Source of the DNA: an uncultured Desulfobacterales bacterium
GTDB taxonomy: Bacteria > Desulfobacterota > Desulfobacteria > Desulfobacterales > SpSt-501
Length of the DNA stretch: 64,000 nucleotides
Assembly: GCA_938048455.1 (NCBI GenBank)
Contig: CALIUY010000019.1
Coordinates: forward strand, 1-64,000
Reading direction: 5' to 3'
Part shown: one piece after another, positions 7,475 through 15,531 of the stretch
Layout of the letters: the number at the start of each line of letters is the position of its first letter
Position numbering within the stretch: the stretch's first letter is position 1
Notes under the pieces: model-generated
The model's database searches: none
Told to the model about the DNA's origin: nothing
The model's input: the letters and a program-made list of their open reading frames with translations, nothing else
Made by a program: the position numbers and the translations under genes

Positions 7475-8335
7475 GTGAGGAAAGGGCGGGAAGGGAAATC
7501 CATCGGCGCCCATGTCAGCGCGGCCGGCGGGGTGAACCAGGCGCCCTTGAACGCGAGCCGGATCGGGGCGACCGCTTTCGCCCTTTTCACCAAGAACCAG
7601 CGGCGGTGGCAAGCAAGGGCGCTTGGCGAAGCGGAGATCCAGAAGTTCAGAGAAAACTGCCGGCAGGCGGGCTTTGCTCCGCGGCAGATCCTCGCTCATG
7701 CCGGCTACCTCATCAACCTCGGGCATCCCGAGCGGGAGGGGCTCGAGAAATCGCGCGCGGCCCTCCTCGACGAGATGCGCCGCTGCCGGCAACTGGGGAT
7801 TTGCGCCCTGAACATCCACCCCGGAAGCCACCTCGGCCGGATCGCGGAAGCCAAGTGCCTCGCCCGGATCGCCGCCTCGATCAATCGCGCCTTGGAAGAA
7901 GTCCCCGAAGTGAGGGTCGTGATCGAGAACACGGCGGGCGAGGGCGGCCATCTCGGCCATCGTTTGGAACACCTGGCCGAGATCCTCGAGCGCGTCTCCG
8001 ACCGCTCGCGGGTCGGCGTTTGCCTCGATACCTGCCACGGGTTTGCCGCGGGCTACGATCTCGCGAGCGAGGAGGGCTACGCGGCGTTTTTTTCACGCTT
8101 CGCTTCCGTGGTGGGCTTTGCGTATCTTGCGGGGCTGCACCTGAACGACAGCAAGAAACCCCTGGGGAGCCGCATCGACCGCCACGCCGGAATCGGCGAG
8201 GGGGCGCTCGGGCTCGAGGCTTTCCGGCGCCTCATGAAAGACCCGCGTCTGGACGGCATCCCCCTGATTCTCGAGACCCCGGACCCGGCCCGCTGGGCCG
8301 AGGAAATCCGTCTTTTGCGCGAAATGGCGCAGTAG
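7475..8335 (+). CDS. nfo: Endonuclease IV (apurinic/apyrimidinic endonuclease)
   Basis: A 286-residue AP endonuclease that incises abasic sites and 3'-blocked ends in base excision repair. The frame is open far upstream, but the GTG at 7475 has GGAGG seven bases before it and begins exactly where the family begins (SIGAHVSAAGG). Zinc-site motifs are all present: NIHPGSH, VIENTAGEGG, CLDTCHGFAAGYD, LHLNDSKKPLGSRIDRHAG and LETP near the end. The length equals the usual 280-290 residues. It follows the repetitive secreted protein by about 95 bases and ends a rightward run, so it may share transcription with that gene, though no functional link is apparent. Confidence 0.93.
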   Translation: MRKGREGKSIGAHVSAAGGVNQAPLNASRIGATAFALFTKNQRRWQARALGEAEIQKFRENCRQAGFAPRQILAHAGYLINLGHPEREGLEKSRAALLDEMRRCRQLGICALNIHPGSHLGRIAEAKCLARIAASINRALEEVPEVRVVIENTAGEGGHLGHRLEHLAEILERVSDRSRVGVCLDTCHGFAAGYDLASEEGYAAFFSRFASVVGFAYLAGLHLNDSKKPLGSRIDRHAGIGEGALGLEAFRRLMKDPRLDGIPLILETPDPARWAEEIRLLREMAQ

Positions 8336-8627
8336 GGGACGCCGCGAGGGCCGATTTCGGCTACGGCTCGAACTCCAGTGTGCGACTGCACTCGGCTTTT
8401 ATGGCCTTGTCGATCGGAAGGGATACCGCCGTCATGAGGCTTTAACTTCCGTCGGCGGGGATCTCTTCCCAGAGCCTCTCGATTGCCGTATGCTTGTTTT
8501 CGATGGGTCATTTCCGTTTCTGCCGGTTTGGGGTTGCGGAGAACCGGTTACGGACTTGTCCTCCATGGAAAAGGGCGGATTGTATGGCGCGCACTTCGGT
8601 GTGGAACAGAATCTTGAGTGAGGGCCG

Positions 8628-10643
8628 ATGATGCGTATTTCGTTTCTGCCGTTGTTTTTCGGGTTGTGGATTTTTCTTTCCTGTTCATCAAATTCCGGTT
8701 CCACGGACTCCTCGAATGCCGGCGAGCCGATGGAACCCGTGGCGGGGGAATGGATTCAGCACGCTCATGACGCCCAGCGCACCGGCTACACCCCCCATGC
8801 GGTGCCGCCGCCGTGGCGCCTGAAGTGGATCTATTTCAATGAGCGCGTGCCGGAAGGAGACCCCGGACTGCCGCGCAATGTCCAGCCTGTGACGGGGGAT
8901 GGCCGGGTATACTTGGCGCTGGGGCGTTGGGGCGTGATCGCCCTGAAGGAGGAGGACGGCTCCACGGCATGGGAAAACGGCACCCTGGAAGGCTCTGCCG
9001 CGGGCACGCCGGCCTTCGATGCCGCTACCGGGTCGCTTTTCGTAACCACGACGGCCGGCCGACTCTATCGACTGCACGCCCGCACCGGGGAAATCCTGCA
9101 GAGCTTTGCATTTCCCGCACCGGATCAACGGATCGCCCACATCGACGGAGTCTCCGATGCCTTGACCGGGGCTTTGGAGCGTGCCGGATTCTCGTTTGCA
9201 CCCCTGCTCTTCGAAAACCGGATCGTCGTTTCGGCCCGGGAAGAAGTGATCGCTCTTTCCACCCGGGATTTTTCCGTTCAATGGACCTATGCGGCCGGAT
9301 CGGAAGTCCAGACCCCCGCCGCCTTATCGCCATCCGCCGGAGTGGTCGTCGTGGCCACCCGCGATCTGCATGTGCATGCCATCGATGCCGTCAACGGCAC
9401 CCGCCGCTGGCGCGTGAAACCATACGCGGTGGAGCGTCCCTCCGCGGATACGGATTACCTGTTTTCCTGGCCGGTCATCGCCGAACAGCATGGACTGGTG
9501 CTCATGCGCATCCGCCATGCCTGGCAGCTGAGCAACCGGCAATGGCCGGTTTCGCTCGCCGAAATGCGCTCCCTGCTCACGGAGCGCCCCGAACTCGAGG
9601 CTTTGGCCGCATTGCGTCTGGCTGACGGCTCGAAAGCCTTTCTGGCTCTGGTGGGCAACGGCGGGTACGGCAACGGTGATTACATGCCCATGGGATCCCC
9701 TCCCGTAGTCAAGCGCGACGGGGTGCATGAGGTGGCCTACAGCGTCATCCGCGGCCGGGACATCTACGATTGGCGATGGGATTCGAGTTTCGGGGAAATG
9801 GTTCTCGACGATCAGACCGTCCCCGGCCTCCGTGCGGGCGATGTGCGCTTCATTTACTTCGACCCTGCCGGCGGAAACACGCCCTGGCCGGAGCCTTTTC
9901 TTCTCACCGACGAGCAGCCGTTCGTCACCATGGCCGGCAATTATCTCTTCGGCGCCCACTGGGCGGCCGGCCATAGCCTGGAGATCATCGATCGCTCTGC
10001 GGCGTTGGGCAGTTATCCGAATCCGATCCGAACGCGGCCGCTGCCCCAGATCATCGAGTCGACGACCACGTGCCGAAACGATGCTCATTTCTGCGATGGC
10101 CCCCTGGAAACCGATCCCCCGGGCCGCATTTACGGCCCGAACGGCTTTTACATCCGATACGGAGCCGGTGCCTTTTACGACCGGCACTGGAGCGAGTACG
10201 CCACGTGGATCGTCTCCAACGACACGATCTATTTTCGGAGTTGTTCCGGCACGCTCGTGGCTCTCCAACACGACGACGGCACAACGAAAAAAACCGGTCG
10301 TATGTCTCAAATGCCGGCCGTTTCCTCGCTGCCGGAGGATCCCGAACGGCAAATCGGTTGGGCGGACGCCCGTCCGCATGTAGGCCGGATGGTGATCACG
10401 AGCGGACGTGTGGCCAAAGTCATTCGCAACGGGAAGCGTGTGTACTGGGCTTTCCGGACGCCTCACCGGGGTTCCCTCATGGCCGTCCTGTCCCCGCAGA
10501 TGGATGCCGCCTTGAACGTGCATCCCGGAACGCTCGTGCATCTGCGTGGTCCCCTGTCTTGGTACCAGAACGACCCCGTGATGGATTTGCAGGATCCGAG
10601 AGCTTCTTTTCGTGTCGAGGGAGGTGCGGATCATGCGAAATGA
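8628..10643 (+). CDS. Lipoprotein with PQQ-like beta-propeller
   Basis: A 671-residue protein with lipobox LSCS near residue 19, so it is probably anchored in an envelope membrane. The first 270 residues show propeller-blade signatures of PQQ-like repeats (GRVYLALGRWGVIALKEEDG, then GSLFVTTTAGRLYRLHARTG, then HVHAIDAVNGTRRW). The remainder continues with less regular repeats and cysteines near residues 482 and 488 (TTCRNDAHFCDG). No enzymatic residues of quinoprotein dehydrogenases are recognisable, so it is more likely a binding or assembly scaffold than an alcohol dehydrogenase. The start follows a GAGGG ribosome site. Its end overlaps the next lipoprotein gene by 11 bases, indicating a two-gene unit. 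Function unknown. Confidence 0.75.
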   Translation: MMRISFLPLFFGLWIFLSCSSNSGSTDSSNAGEPMEPVAGEWIQHAHDAQRTGYTPHAVPPPWRLKWIYFNERVPEGDPGLPRNVQPVTGDGRVYLALGRWGVIALKEEDGSTAWENGTLEGSAAGTPAFDAATGSLFVTTTAGRLYRLHARTGEILQSFAFPAPDQRIAHIDGVSDALTGALERAGFSFAPLLFENRIVVSAREEVIALSTRDFSVQWTYAAGSEVQTPAALSPSAGVVVVATRDLHVHAIDAVNGTRRWRVKPYAVERPSADTDYLFSWPVIAEQHGLVLMRIRHAWQLSNRQWPVSLAEMRSLLTERPELEALAALRLADGSKAFLALVGNGGYGNGDYMPMGSPPVVKRDGVHEVAYSVIRGRDIYDWRWDSSFGEMVLDDQTVPGLRAGDVRFIYFDPAGGNTPWPEPFLLTDEQPFVTMAGNYLFGAHWAAGHSLEIIDRSAALGSYPNPIRTRPLPQIIESTTTCRNDAHFCDGPLETDPPGRIYGPNGFYIRYGAGAFYDRHWSEYATWIVSNDTIYFRSCSGTLVALQHDDGTTKKTGRMSQMPAVSSLPEDPERQIGWADARPHVGRMVITSGRVAKVIRNGKRVYWAFRTPHRGSLMAVLSPQMDAALNVHPGTLVHLRGPLSWYQNDPVMDLQDPRASFRVEGGADHAK

Positions 10644-12186
10644 ACGCCCGGTTGCCCTTTGCTTCGTTCTGGTGGCCTCGATCATGCTGATCTTTTCTTG
10701 CGCCGGCGGAAGTCAAGACCAGACCGCAGAAAACAAAGACACCAACACCCATACCTATCTTCCTGCCGGCAGCATTCCCCGGCTGTACGTGCCCCGCCAT
10801 GAGTTTTCCTCCGATCCCCGCTGGCAGCGCACCACTCCCTTCTGGTTCGGCACGCTGGGCTCATCCGGTGTTTCGGTGGAATGCCGCGCCGCCTGGACTT
10901 CCGTGGGACTTGTGCTGCGGGTGGTATCCCTGGATCGCCACATTTACGACGAGGCCGGTGCGGACGACGATTGGTCCCGATGGGATGCCGTGACGCTGCT
11001 CGTGGACACTCAGACGGATTCCACCGCTCCCGACAGGACCTCGCGCCGTCTCGTGGTCCAGGCACGTCGCCACGGCACGGAACGCAATCGATGGTACGTA
11101 GGGCAAGGCGGGGCCTGGGTTCCGGCCGAGATCCCCTTTTCGCCGCTGTCCACCGTGCAGGCTGCCTCCGTGGGTCTGGAGAAAGGTTACCGGGGGGAAG
11201 GTCGCGACGACAGTCGCGGTTGGCATGTGGTCATGTCTCTGGGATGGGAGGCGCTCGGGATCGCCCCGCCGGCTTCCTCGCCTGTCACCTTGCGCGTGGG
11301 TCTCATCGTGCATGACCGCGACGATCTGGAGGGTCTCCGGGTCCAGGAGGCGCGCTGGCCAACAGAAGCCCTGTCGGAAGACGACCCCCAGAGTTGGGGC
11401 CTTTTGGAGCTGATCCCTCTGAGCTTTGCCGATTGGGACGCCAGCGGCGCTTCCTCATCGAAATCGGGCGCGGCCTATGCGATCGGCCAGGAACCCGAAC
11501 CCTTCATCCCGGGAACGGAGCGAACCTTGACCCTCCGTACGGGCGTCGGGGACCTCAGCGTCCAAAATGCATCCGTCGGCGCCTCGGGCATCCTGTGCTC
11601 GGGGGATGATGACTACAACTTCGGCGATGGTCCGGACTCCTTCGGCGGGGAGACCCGCCGAGAATATTTTCATGTCCAGAACCAGGCCGATTACGCCGAC
11701 TGGCCCTGCTTTGCCCGCGCCTACGTCCGCTTTCCGCTGAACCTTCCGCCCGAGGCTGCCGTGGTCTCCGCGCGGCTGGTGCTGCACCACAAGCAGCCCA
11801 CCGGCGGTGGCGACGAGGGGGATCGGTCCTTGATTCATGCCTTTTGGACATCCCCCCTGCTGCGGGGCGGGGCTACGCTCTGGACCACCGGGAACCTTAC
11901 CTGGAACAGTGCCCCGCTGCCGCTGGAAAACCTGTCGGGGGCTTGGGGAAACCGCACCGGCGTCATGGAAACCGGTTGGGACAATCTTCCGGAGTGGTCC
12001 TGGGAGGTGACCCGTGCCGTCCGTTTCGCCCGGAGGGAGGGGACCATTTCTTTTGCCCTGTTCTCCTCCGACGACGAGTACCATACCGGCAAGGAGTTTG
12101 TGCGCTCCGAGGACTTCCCGGATTGGGGGAACCCGTCTTTCCGGCCGACCCTGGAAATCGTGCTGGCCGACCCGGCGGCCCGGTAG
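10633..12186 (+). CDS. Lipoprotein with CBM9-like and DNRLRE-like domains
   Basis: A 517-residue lipoprotein (lipobox IFSCA, Cys near residue 23). The ATG at 10633 has GGAGGT eight bases upstream, inside the end of the previous gene. Residues about 50-270 resemble a family 9 carbohydrate-binding/DOMON-type sandwich (SRWDAVTLLVDTQTD, SLGWEALGIAP). The C-terminal 190 residues resemble the DNRLRE domain of cell-surface proteins (FARAYVRFPLNLPPEAAVVS, SARLVLHHKQ, then TWNSAPLPLENLSGAWGN and WEVTRAVRFA). Both domain types bind or decorate surface polymers. Co-translation with the propeller lipoprotein suggests that the two proteins act together at the cell surface. Ligand unknown. Confidence 0.72.
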   Translation: MRNERPVALCFVLVASIMLIFSCAGGSQDQTAENKDTNTHTYLPAGSIPRLYVPRHEFSSDPRWQRTTPFWFGTLGSSGVSVECRAAWTSVGLVLRVVSLDRHIYDEAGADDDWSRWDAVTLLVDTQTDSTAPDRTSRRLVVQARRHGTERNRWYVGQGGAWVPAEIPFSPLSTVQAASVGLEKGYRGEGRDDSRGWHVVMSLGWEALGIAPPASSPVTLRVGLIVHDRDDLEGLRVQEARWPTEALSEDDPQSWGLLELIPLSFADWDASGASSSKSGAAYAIGQEPEPFIPGTERTLTLRTGVGDLSVQNASVGASGILCSGDDDYNFGDGPDSFGGETRREYFHVQNQADYADWPCFARAYVRFPLNLPPEAAVVSARLVLHHKQPTGGGDEGDRSLIHAFWTSPLLRGGATLWTTGNLTWNSAPLPLENLSGAWGNRTGVMETGWDNLPEWSWEVTRAVRFARREGTISFALFSSDDEYHTGKEFVRSEDFPDWGNPSFRPTLEIVLADPAAR

Positions 12187-12445
12187 AACGGTCTTGCCGG
12201 AGATTTCCAACGTTCGGTCGCAGCGTGCAAAATCGCCAGGGCACTTGATGAGAACTCGTTCGGCTGCATTTTCCCCTGTGTCGCAGCCCCGACGTGGCGC
12301 TGGTCCTGATCGCCGCTTTTCCGCCACGGGTCTCAGCGATTCCGAGCCGGATGATGCAGTAAAGGAATTCCGTGGGAATCGGGCAAAGGCGTTGCGAGGT
12401 TTTTGGAGAGAGAACCGCGGATCCGTGCGAGTGTTGGAGGACAGC

Positions 12446-14053
12446 ATGCGGAACACCCTGCCGTTTGTTGTTCTCATCGCCGCGGGGCTGCTTGCGGCCG
12501 AAGCGGCGGCCGAGGAGTGCTGGACGGCGACCCTTCAGGTAGCCGTCGAGGAGAGCGCGCAGCGCGAGGGGAGAAAGAAAAACGAGGTTTCCCGCGAAAG
12601 CTTTCGGGTGCAGGGGGAGGGCGAGGTTCGTTTTCTTGCCGGAGGGGGAAAAACCGGGATTGTCCACCAGAGCCTTCAGGGCAGCTGGGAGGGGACGATG
12701 TTTCGGGAAACCTCCTGCGGGGTCCACGAGGGGAAAATCAGCGGGCTGTTGACCGAGGGGGTGATGCGCAACGAGCAGATCCACACCGCCTTTTGGCCCG
12801 TGCTCATGGAGAGTCACGCCACGGTGAAGGCCGTGAAGGGCTGCCGCCAGGAGGCCATCCCCGCCGTTTCGGAAACGGAAGAGCGCGCCGACCCGCGGTT
12901 CCACGATATCGTCCACCCAAACCTGGGCAAACTGGTTTCCCTTTGCAAGAAAGCCCGCGCGTATCCGATGCTCGGGGAATGCCGTACGACGGCCGATGAG
13001 ATTTCCGGGCATTTGACGCTCACGGAGACCTCGCCGGCGACGGGTGAGCCGGCGACGCTGAATTGGGGGATTCCGGATTATCGCTACCGGACACGCTACA
13101 GCTGGTCGGCGCGGCGGGTCCCGTGCGCCTGTACGGCCACCGTGGTTCACCTGGTCGGGGAAGCGCAATTGAACGGCCGCCCGCTCGGTAAGGGGATCGA
13201 GTTCAACCTGAGCGGGGCGACGATCGAGACGGTCGGCAGGAGCCAGGTCGTGATCGAAACCGCCGATCATGTTCAGATCCGCGTCAAACCCCGGACGATG
13301 ATTGATCTCACCCACCTCTGTCGGGAGATCGAAACGGAGCGGGATCGAAGTCCCCGCCTGATCCGGAATCTCTCCGGCGCTTTGTATTTGATCCTAAAAA
13401 AAATCGACGCTGAGGACGCCCCCGAGAGGTTGGGGATCAGGACCGGCGGCGGTGTTCGGGGGAGACTGCGCCGGGAAAGAACGCTGCTCGCCGCGGCCGG
13501 ATTCCCGCCGGGAACGGTTTCGATGCCCGTTTTCCCGGCCGAGGCGGGAGCATCCGAAGAGCGGTCGGAAATCGACGAAACTGCGGCGCGTCAGGCTCCG
13601 GCGGCCGTTTTCTGCCGCTACCGGCCGGAGGAAGGCGATCTCTTGGTCGAGGCATTGCGGGGAACCCTTACGGTACGCGACTCCGCCGGCGGTACGTTTC
13701 TCCTGCGGGAAGGCGAGGTCTTTCGCCGGCGCTGGTCTCCAGAAATCGACCCGGCAAAAATGCCGACGATCGAAGCCTGGCTCCAGCCCCATAGGGGACG
13801 TCCATTCATATATTATTATTTTACTTCCTGCCCGTTGCCAACCTTGAGGAGATGCGGCGACAGCCGAGAGGAGTCCCATGGAGATTTCTTCTCTGGAAGT
13901 TGTTTCGGTCGTCGGGATCCTATCCGTTTTGTTTGCCGTCGTCGTGCTGCTCGTCATCACGGCGCGCCGGAAAACCCTGGAACCCGAGGCCTTCGAAAAA
14001 AGACTGCGCGATCTCGAGCAGTTTCACGAGCGCACCGAGCGCACCCTGCGTGA
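12446..14053 (+). CDS. Exported protein of unknown function whose 3' end is altered by a repeat
   Basis: A 535-residue open frame starting at an ATG preceded by GGAGG five bases away. It begins with a signal peptide (cleavage near AAEAAAEEC). The first 440 residues look like a genuine protein with scattered cysteines and a segment around residues 395-430 (GDLLVEALRGTLTVRD, FLLREGEVFRR) like the beta-repeats of FecR-type domains. From codon 449 on, the frame runs through a half copy of the GGGGACGTCCATT element and then out of frame into rmuC, which starts at 13878; the last 85 residues are basic and low quality. The original stop was probably at or just after the repeat insertion. The true protein is likely about 450 residues plus an acquired tail. 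I recognise no full-length family. Confidence 0.65.
   Translation: MRNTLPFVVLIAAGLLAAEAAAEECWTATLQVAVEESAQREGRKKNEVSRESFRVQGEGEVRFLAGGGKTGIVHQSLQGSWEGTMFRETSCGVHEGKISGLLTEGVMRNEQIHTAFWPVLMESHATVKAVKGCRQEAIPAVSETEERADPRFHDIVHPNLGKLVSLCKKARAYPMLGECRTTADEISGHLTLTETSPATGEPATLNWGIPDYRYRTRYSWSARRVPCACTATVVHLVGEAQLNGRPLGKGIEFNLSGATIETVGRSQVVIETADHVQIRVKPRTMIDLTHLCREIETERDRSPRLIRNLSGALYLILKKIDAEDAPERLGIRTGGGVRGRLRRERTLLAAAGFPPGTVSMPVFPAEAGASEERSEIDETAARQAPAAVFCRYRPEEGDLLVEALRGTLTVRDSAGGTFLLREGEVFRRRWSPEIDPAKMPTIEAWLQPHRGRPFIYYYFTSCPLPTLRRCGDSREESHGDFFSGSCFGRRDPIRFVCRRRAARHHGAPENPGTRGLRKKTARSRAVSRAHRAHPA
13793..13822 (+). repeat. Half copy of the GGGGACGTCCATT palindromic element (copy A)
   Basis: AGGGGACGTCCATT followed by an AT-rich stretch (CATATATTATTATTTTA) matches the left arm of the two full palindromes at 15446 and 17377. 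The right arm is missing. It lies within the open frame of the upstream exported protein and about 60 bases before rmuC. Elements of this design look like REP sequences mobilised by RAYT transposases; none is encoded in the window. Confidence 0.7.
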
Positions 14054-15437
14054 GGAGCTGGGACGAAACCGGGAAGAATCCGCGGCCGTCCAGCAGCGGC
14101 TCAGGCAGGAAATCGCTTTCGTGATCCGCAAGTTCGGGGAGGGGCTCCAGCAGCAGCTCGAGCGTTTGACCCGCGGTCTGGGCGAGCGCCAGGATCTGCT
14201 TCGCGGCGCCGTCGAAGAGCGGCTTGCGCGAATGCTCAGGGAGGCAGCCGAGGGGCTCGATCGGCTGCAGGGAGCGTTTACGGGCGCAAGCGGCCGGATG
14301 CGCGAGGAGACAGCGCGGGCGCTCAAGTCCTTCAACGATTCGGTCCTGCAGGCGGTGACGGCGATGAGTGAGCTTCAGAAAACGGAGTTTGCGGCTTTCA
14401 CGGCCCAGCTGGGGCGGCTTTCCGAAGCGAATGCCCAACGCATGGAGTCCTTGAGGCAGGCGGTCGAAGAAAAGCTCGGCCGGATCCAAGAAGAAAACCG
14501 CATGCGATTGGAAGAGATGCGCCGCACCGTGGAAGAGAAACTCGAGGGGACGCTCGAGAAGCGGCTCGGGGAGTCCTTTCGACAGGTGAGCGAGCGTCTG
14601 GAACAGGTGCACCGCGGGCTGGGCGAGATGCAGATGCTTGCGGCCGGGGTGGGCGATTTGAAACGCATGCTCGCCAACGTGAAGACGCGCGGGACCTGGG
14701 GCGAGGTCCAGCTGGGGGCTCTGCTTTCCGAAGTGCTCACGGCGGAGCAGTTCGCCGCAAACGTGACGACAAAGGAGGGCGGCGAACGGGTGGAGTTTGC
14801 GATCCGCCTCCCGGGGCGCGGGGAGGAGGAGACGGTTCTCTTGCCGATCGATGCGAAGTTCCCGCTCGAGGATTATCTTCGCTTGACCGAGGCTCAGGAG
14901 CGTGCGGATGCCCCCGCTGCGGAGGAGGCATCGCGCGGCCTGGAGATACGTATCCGGCAGTGTGCGGCGGATATCGCCCGCAAATACCTGAACCCGCCGC
15001 GGACGACCGATTTTGCGATCTTGTTTCTGCCGACCGAGGGCTTGTTCGCCGAGGTGATGCGCCGCCCCGGTCTTGCCGAGGCGGTCCAGCGAGAGAGCCG
15101 GGTCGTGATCGCCGGGCCCACGACGCTGTGGTCGATTCTGACGAGTTTGCAGATGGGTTTCCGCACGCTTGCGATCCAGAAGCGCTCCAGCGAGGTCTGG
15201 AATCTGCTTGCCGCGGTGAAGACCGAGTGGGGTCGCTACGGGGAGATCCTGCAACGGGTGCAAAAGAAGCTGCAGGAAGCCTCGAGTACCATCGAAAAGG
15301 CCGAAAGACGAAGCCGGGTGATAGGGCGTAAGCTGCGGGAGGTCGAGGAGCTCCCGGCAGATGAAGCGCGCGGCCTGCTGAGGCTTGAGGCCGCCGAAGT
15401 CAAGGACTCCTCCGATTCTAACCTTTTCCGATTTTAG
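13878..15437 (+). CDS. rmuC: DNA recombination protein RmuC
   Basis: A 519-residue protein of the RmuC family, implicated in limiting inversions at short inverted repeats. It has an N-terminal transmembrane helix (residues 8-27), a long coiled coil (about 35-260, rich in Glu/Arg/Leu heptads such as RLEEMRRTVEEKLEG) and the conserved nuclease-like domain (GTWGEVQLGALLSEVLT, then ERVEFAIRLPG, LLPIDAKFPLEDYLRL and TDFAILFLPTEGLFAEVMRR). The ATG at 13878 has AGAGGAG just upstream. Notably, this inversion-suppressing gene is bracketed by copies of an inverted-repeat element: a half copy before it and a full palindrome nine bases after its stop. It is probably transcribed on its own or with the upstream gene. 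Confidence 0.92.
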   Translation: MEISSLEVVSVVGILSVLFAVVVLLVITARRKTLEPEAFEKRLRDLEQFHERTERTLREELGRNREESAAVQQRLRQEIAFVIRKFGEGLQQQLERLTRGLGERQDLLRGAVEERLARMLREAAEGLDRLQGAFTGASGRMREETARALKSFNDSVLQAVTAMSELQKTEFAAFTAQLGRLSEANAQRMESLRQAVEEKLGRIQEENRMRLEEMRRTVEEKLEGTLEKRLGESFRQVSERLEQVHRGLGEMQMLAAGVGDLKRMLANVKTRGTWGEVQLGALLSEVLTAEQFAANVTTKEGGERVEFAIRLPGRGEEETVLLPIDAKFPLEDYLRLTEAQERADAPAAEEASRGLEIRIRQCAADIARKYLNPPRTTDFAILFLPTEGLFAEVMRRPGLAEAVQRESRVVIAGPTTLWSILTSLQMGFRTLAIQKRSSEVWNLLAAVKTEWGRYGEILQRVQKKLQEASSTIEKAERRSRVIGRKLREVEELPADEARGLLRLEAAEVKDSSDSNLFRF

Positions 15438-15445
15438 TCGCTTTT

Positions 15446-15508
15446 AGGGGACGTCCATTTTTATATCATTATAAATTTTCTTAAGTGATATATAAATGGA
15501 CGTCCCCT
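15446..15508. repeat. Full palindromic GGGGACGTCCATT element (copy B)
   Basis: A 63-bp inverted repeat. The left arm AGGGGACGTCCATTT at 15446 pairs with AAATGGACGTCCCCT ending at 15508; pairing continues through TATATCA/TGATATA, so the arms are about 25 bp with one or two mismatches around an AT-rich centre. It sits between the rmuC stop and the start of the sugar phosphorylase gene and could fold as a strong hairpin in RNA or single-stranded DNA. The sequence and shape match REP-type, RAYT-mobilised elements (inference). Confidence 0.8.
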
Positions 15509-15531
15509 CTTTACTCTTTATAAAATATAAA

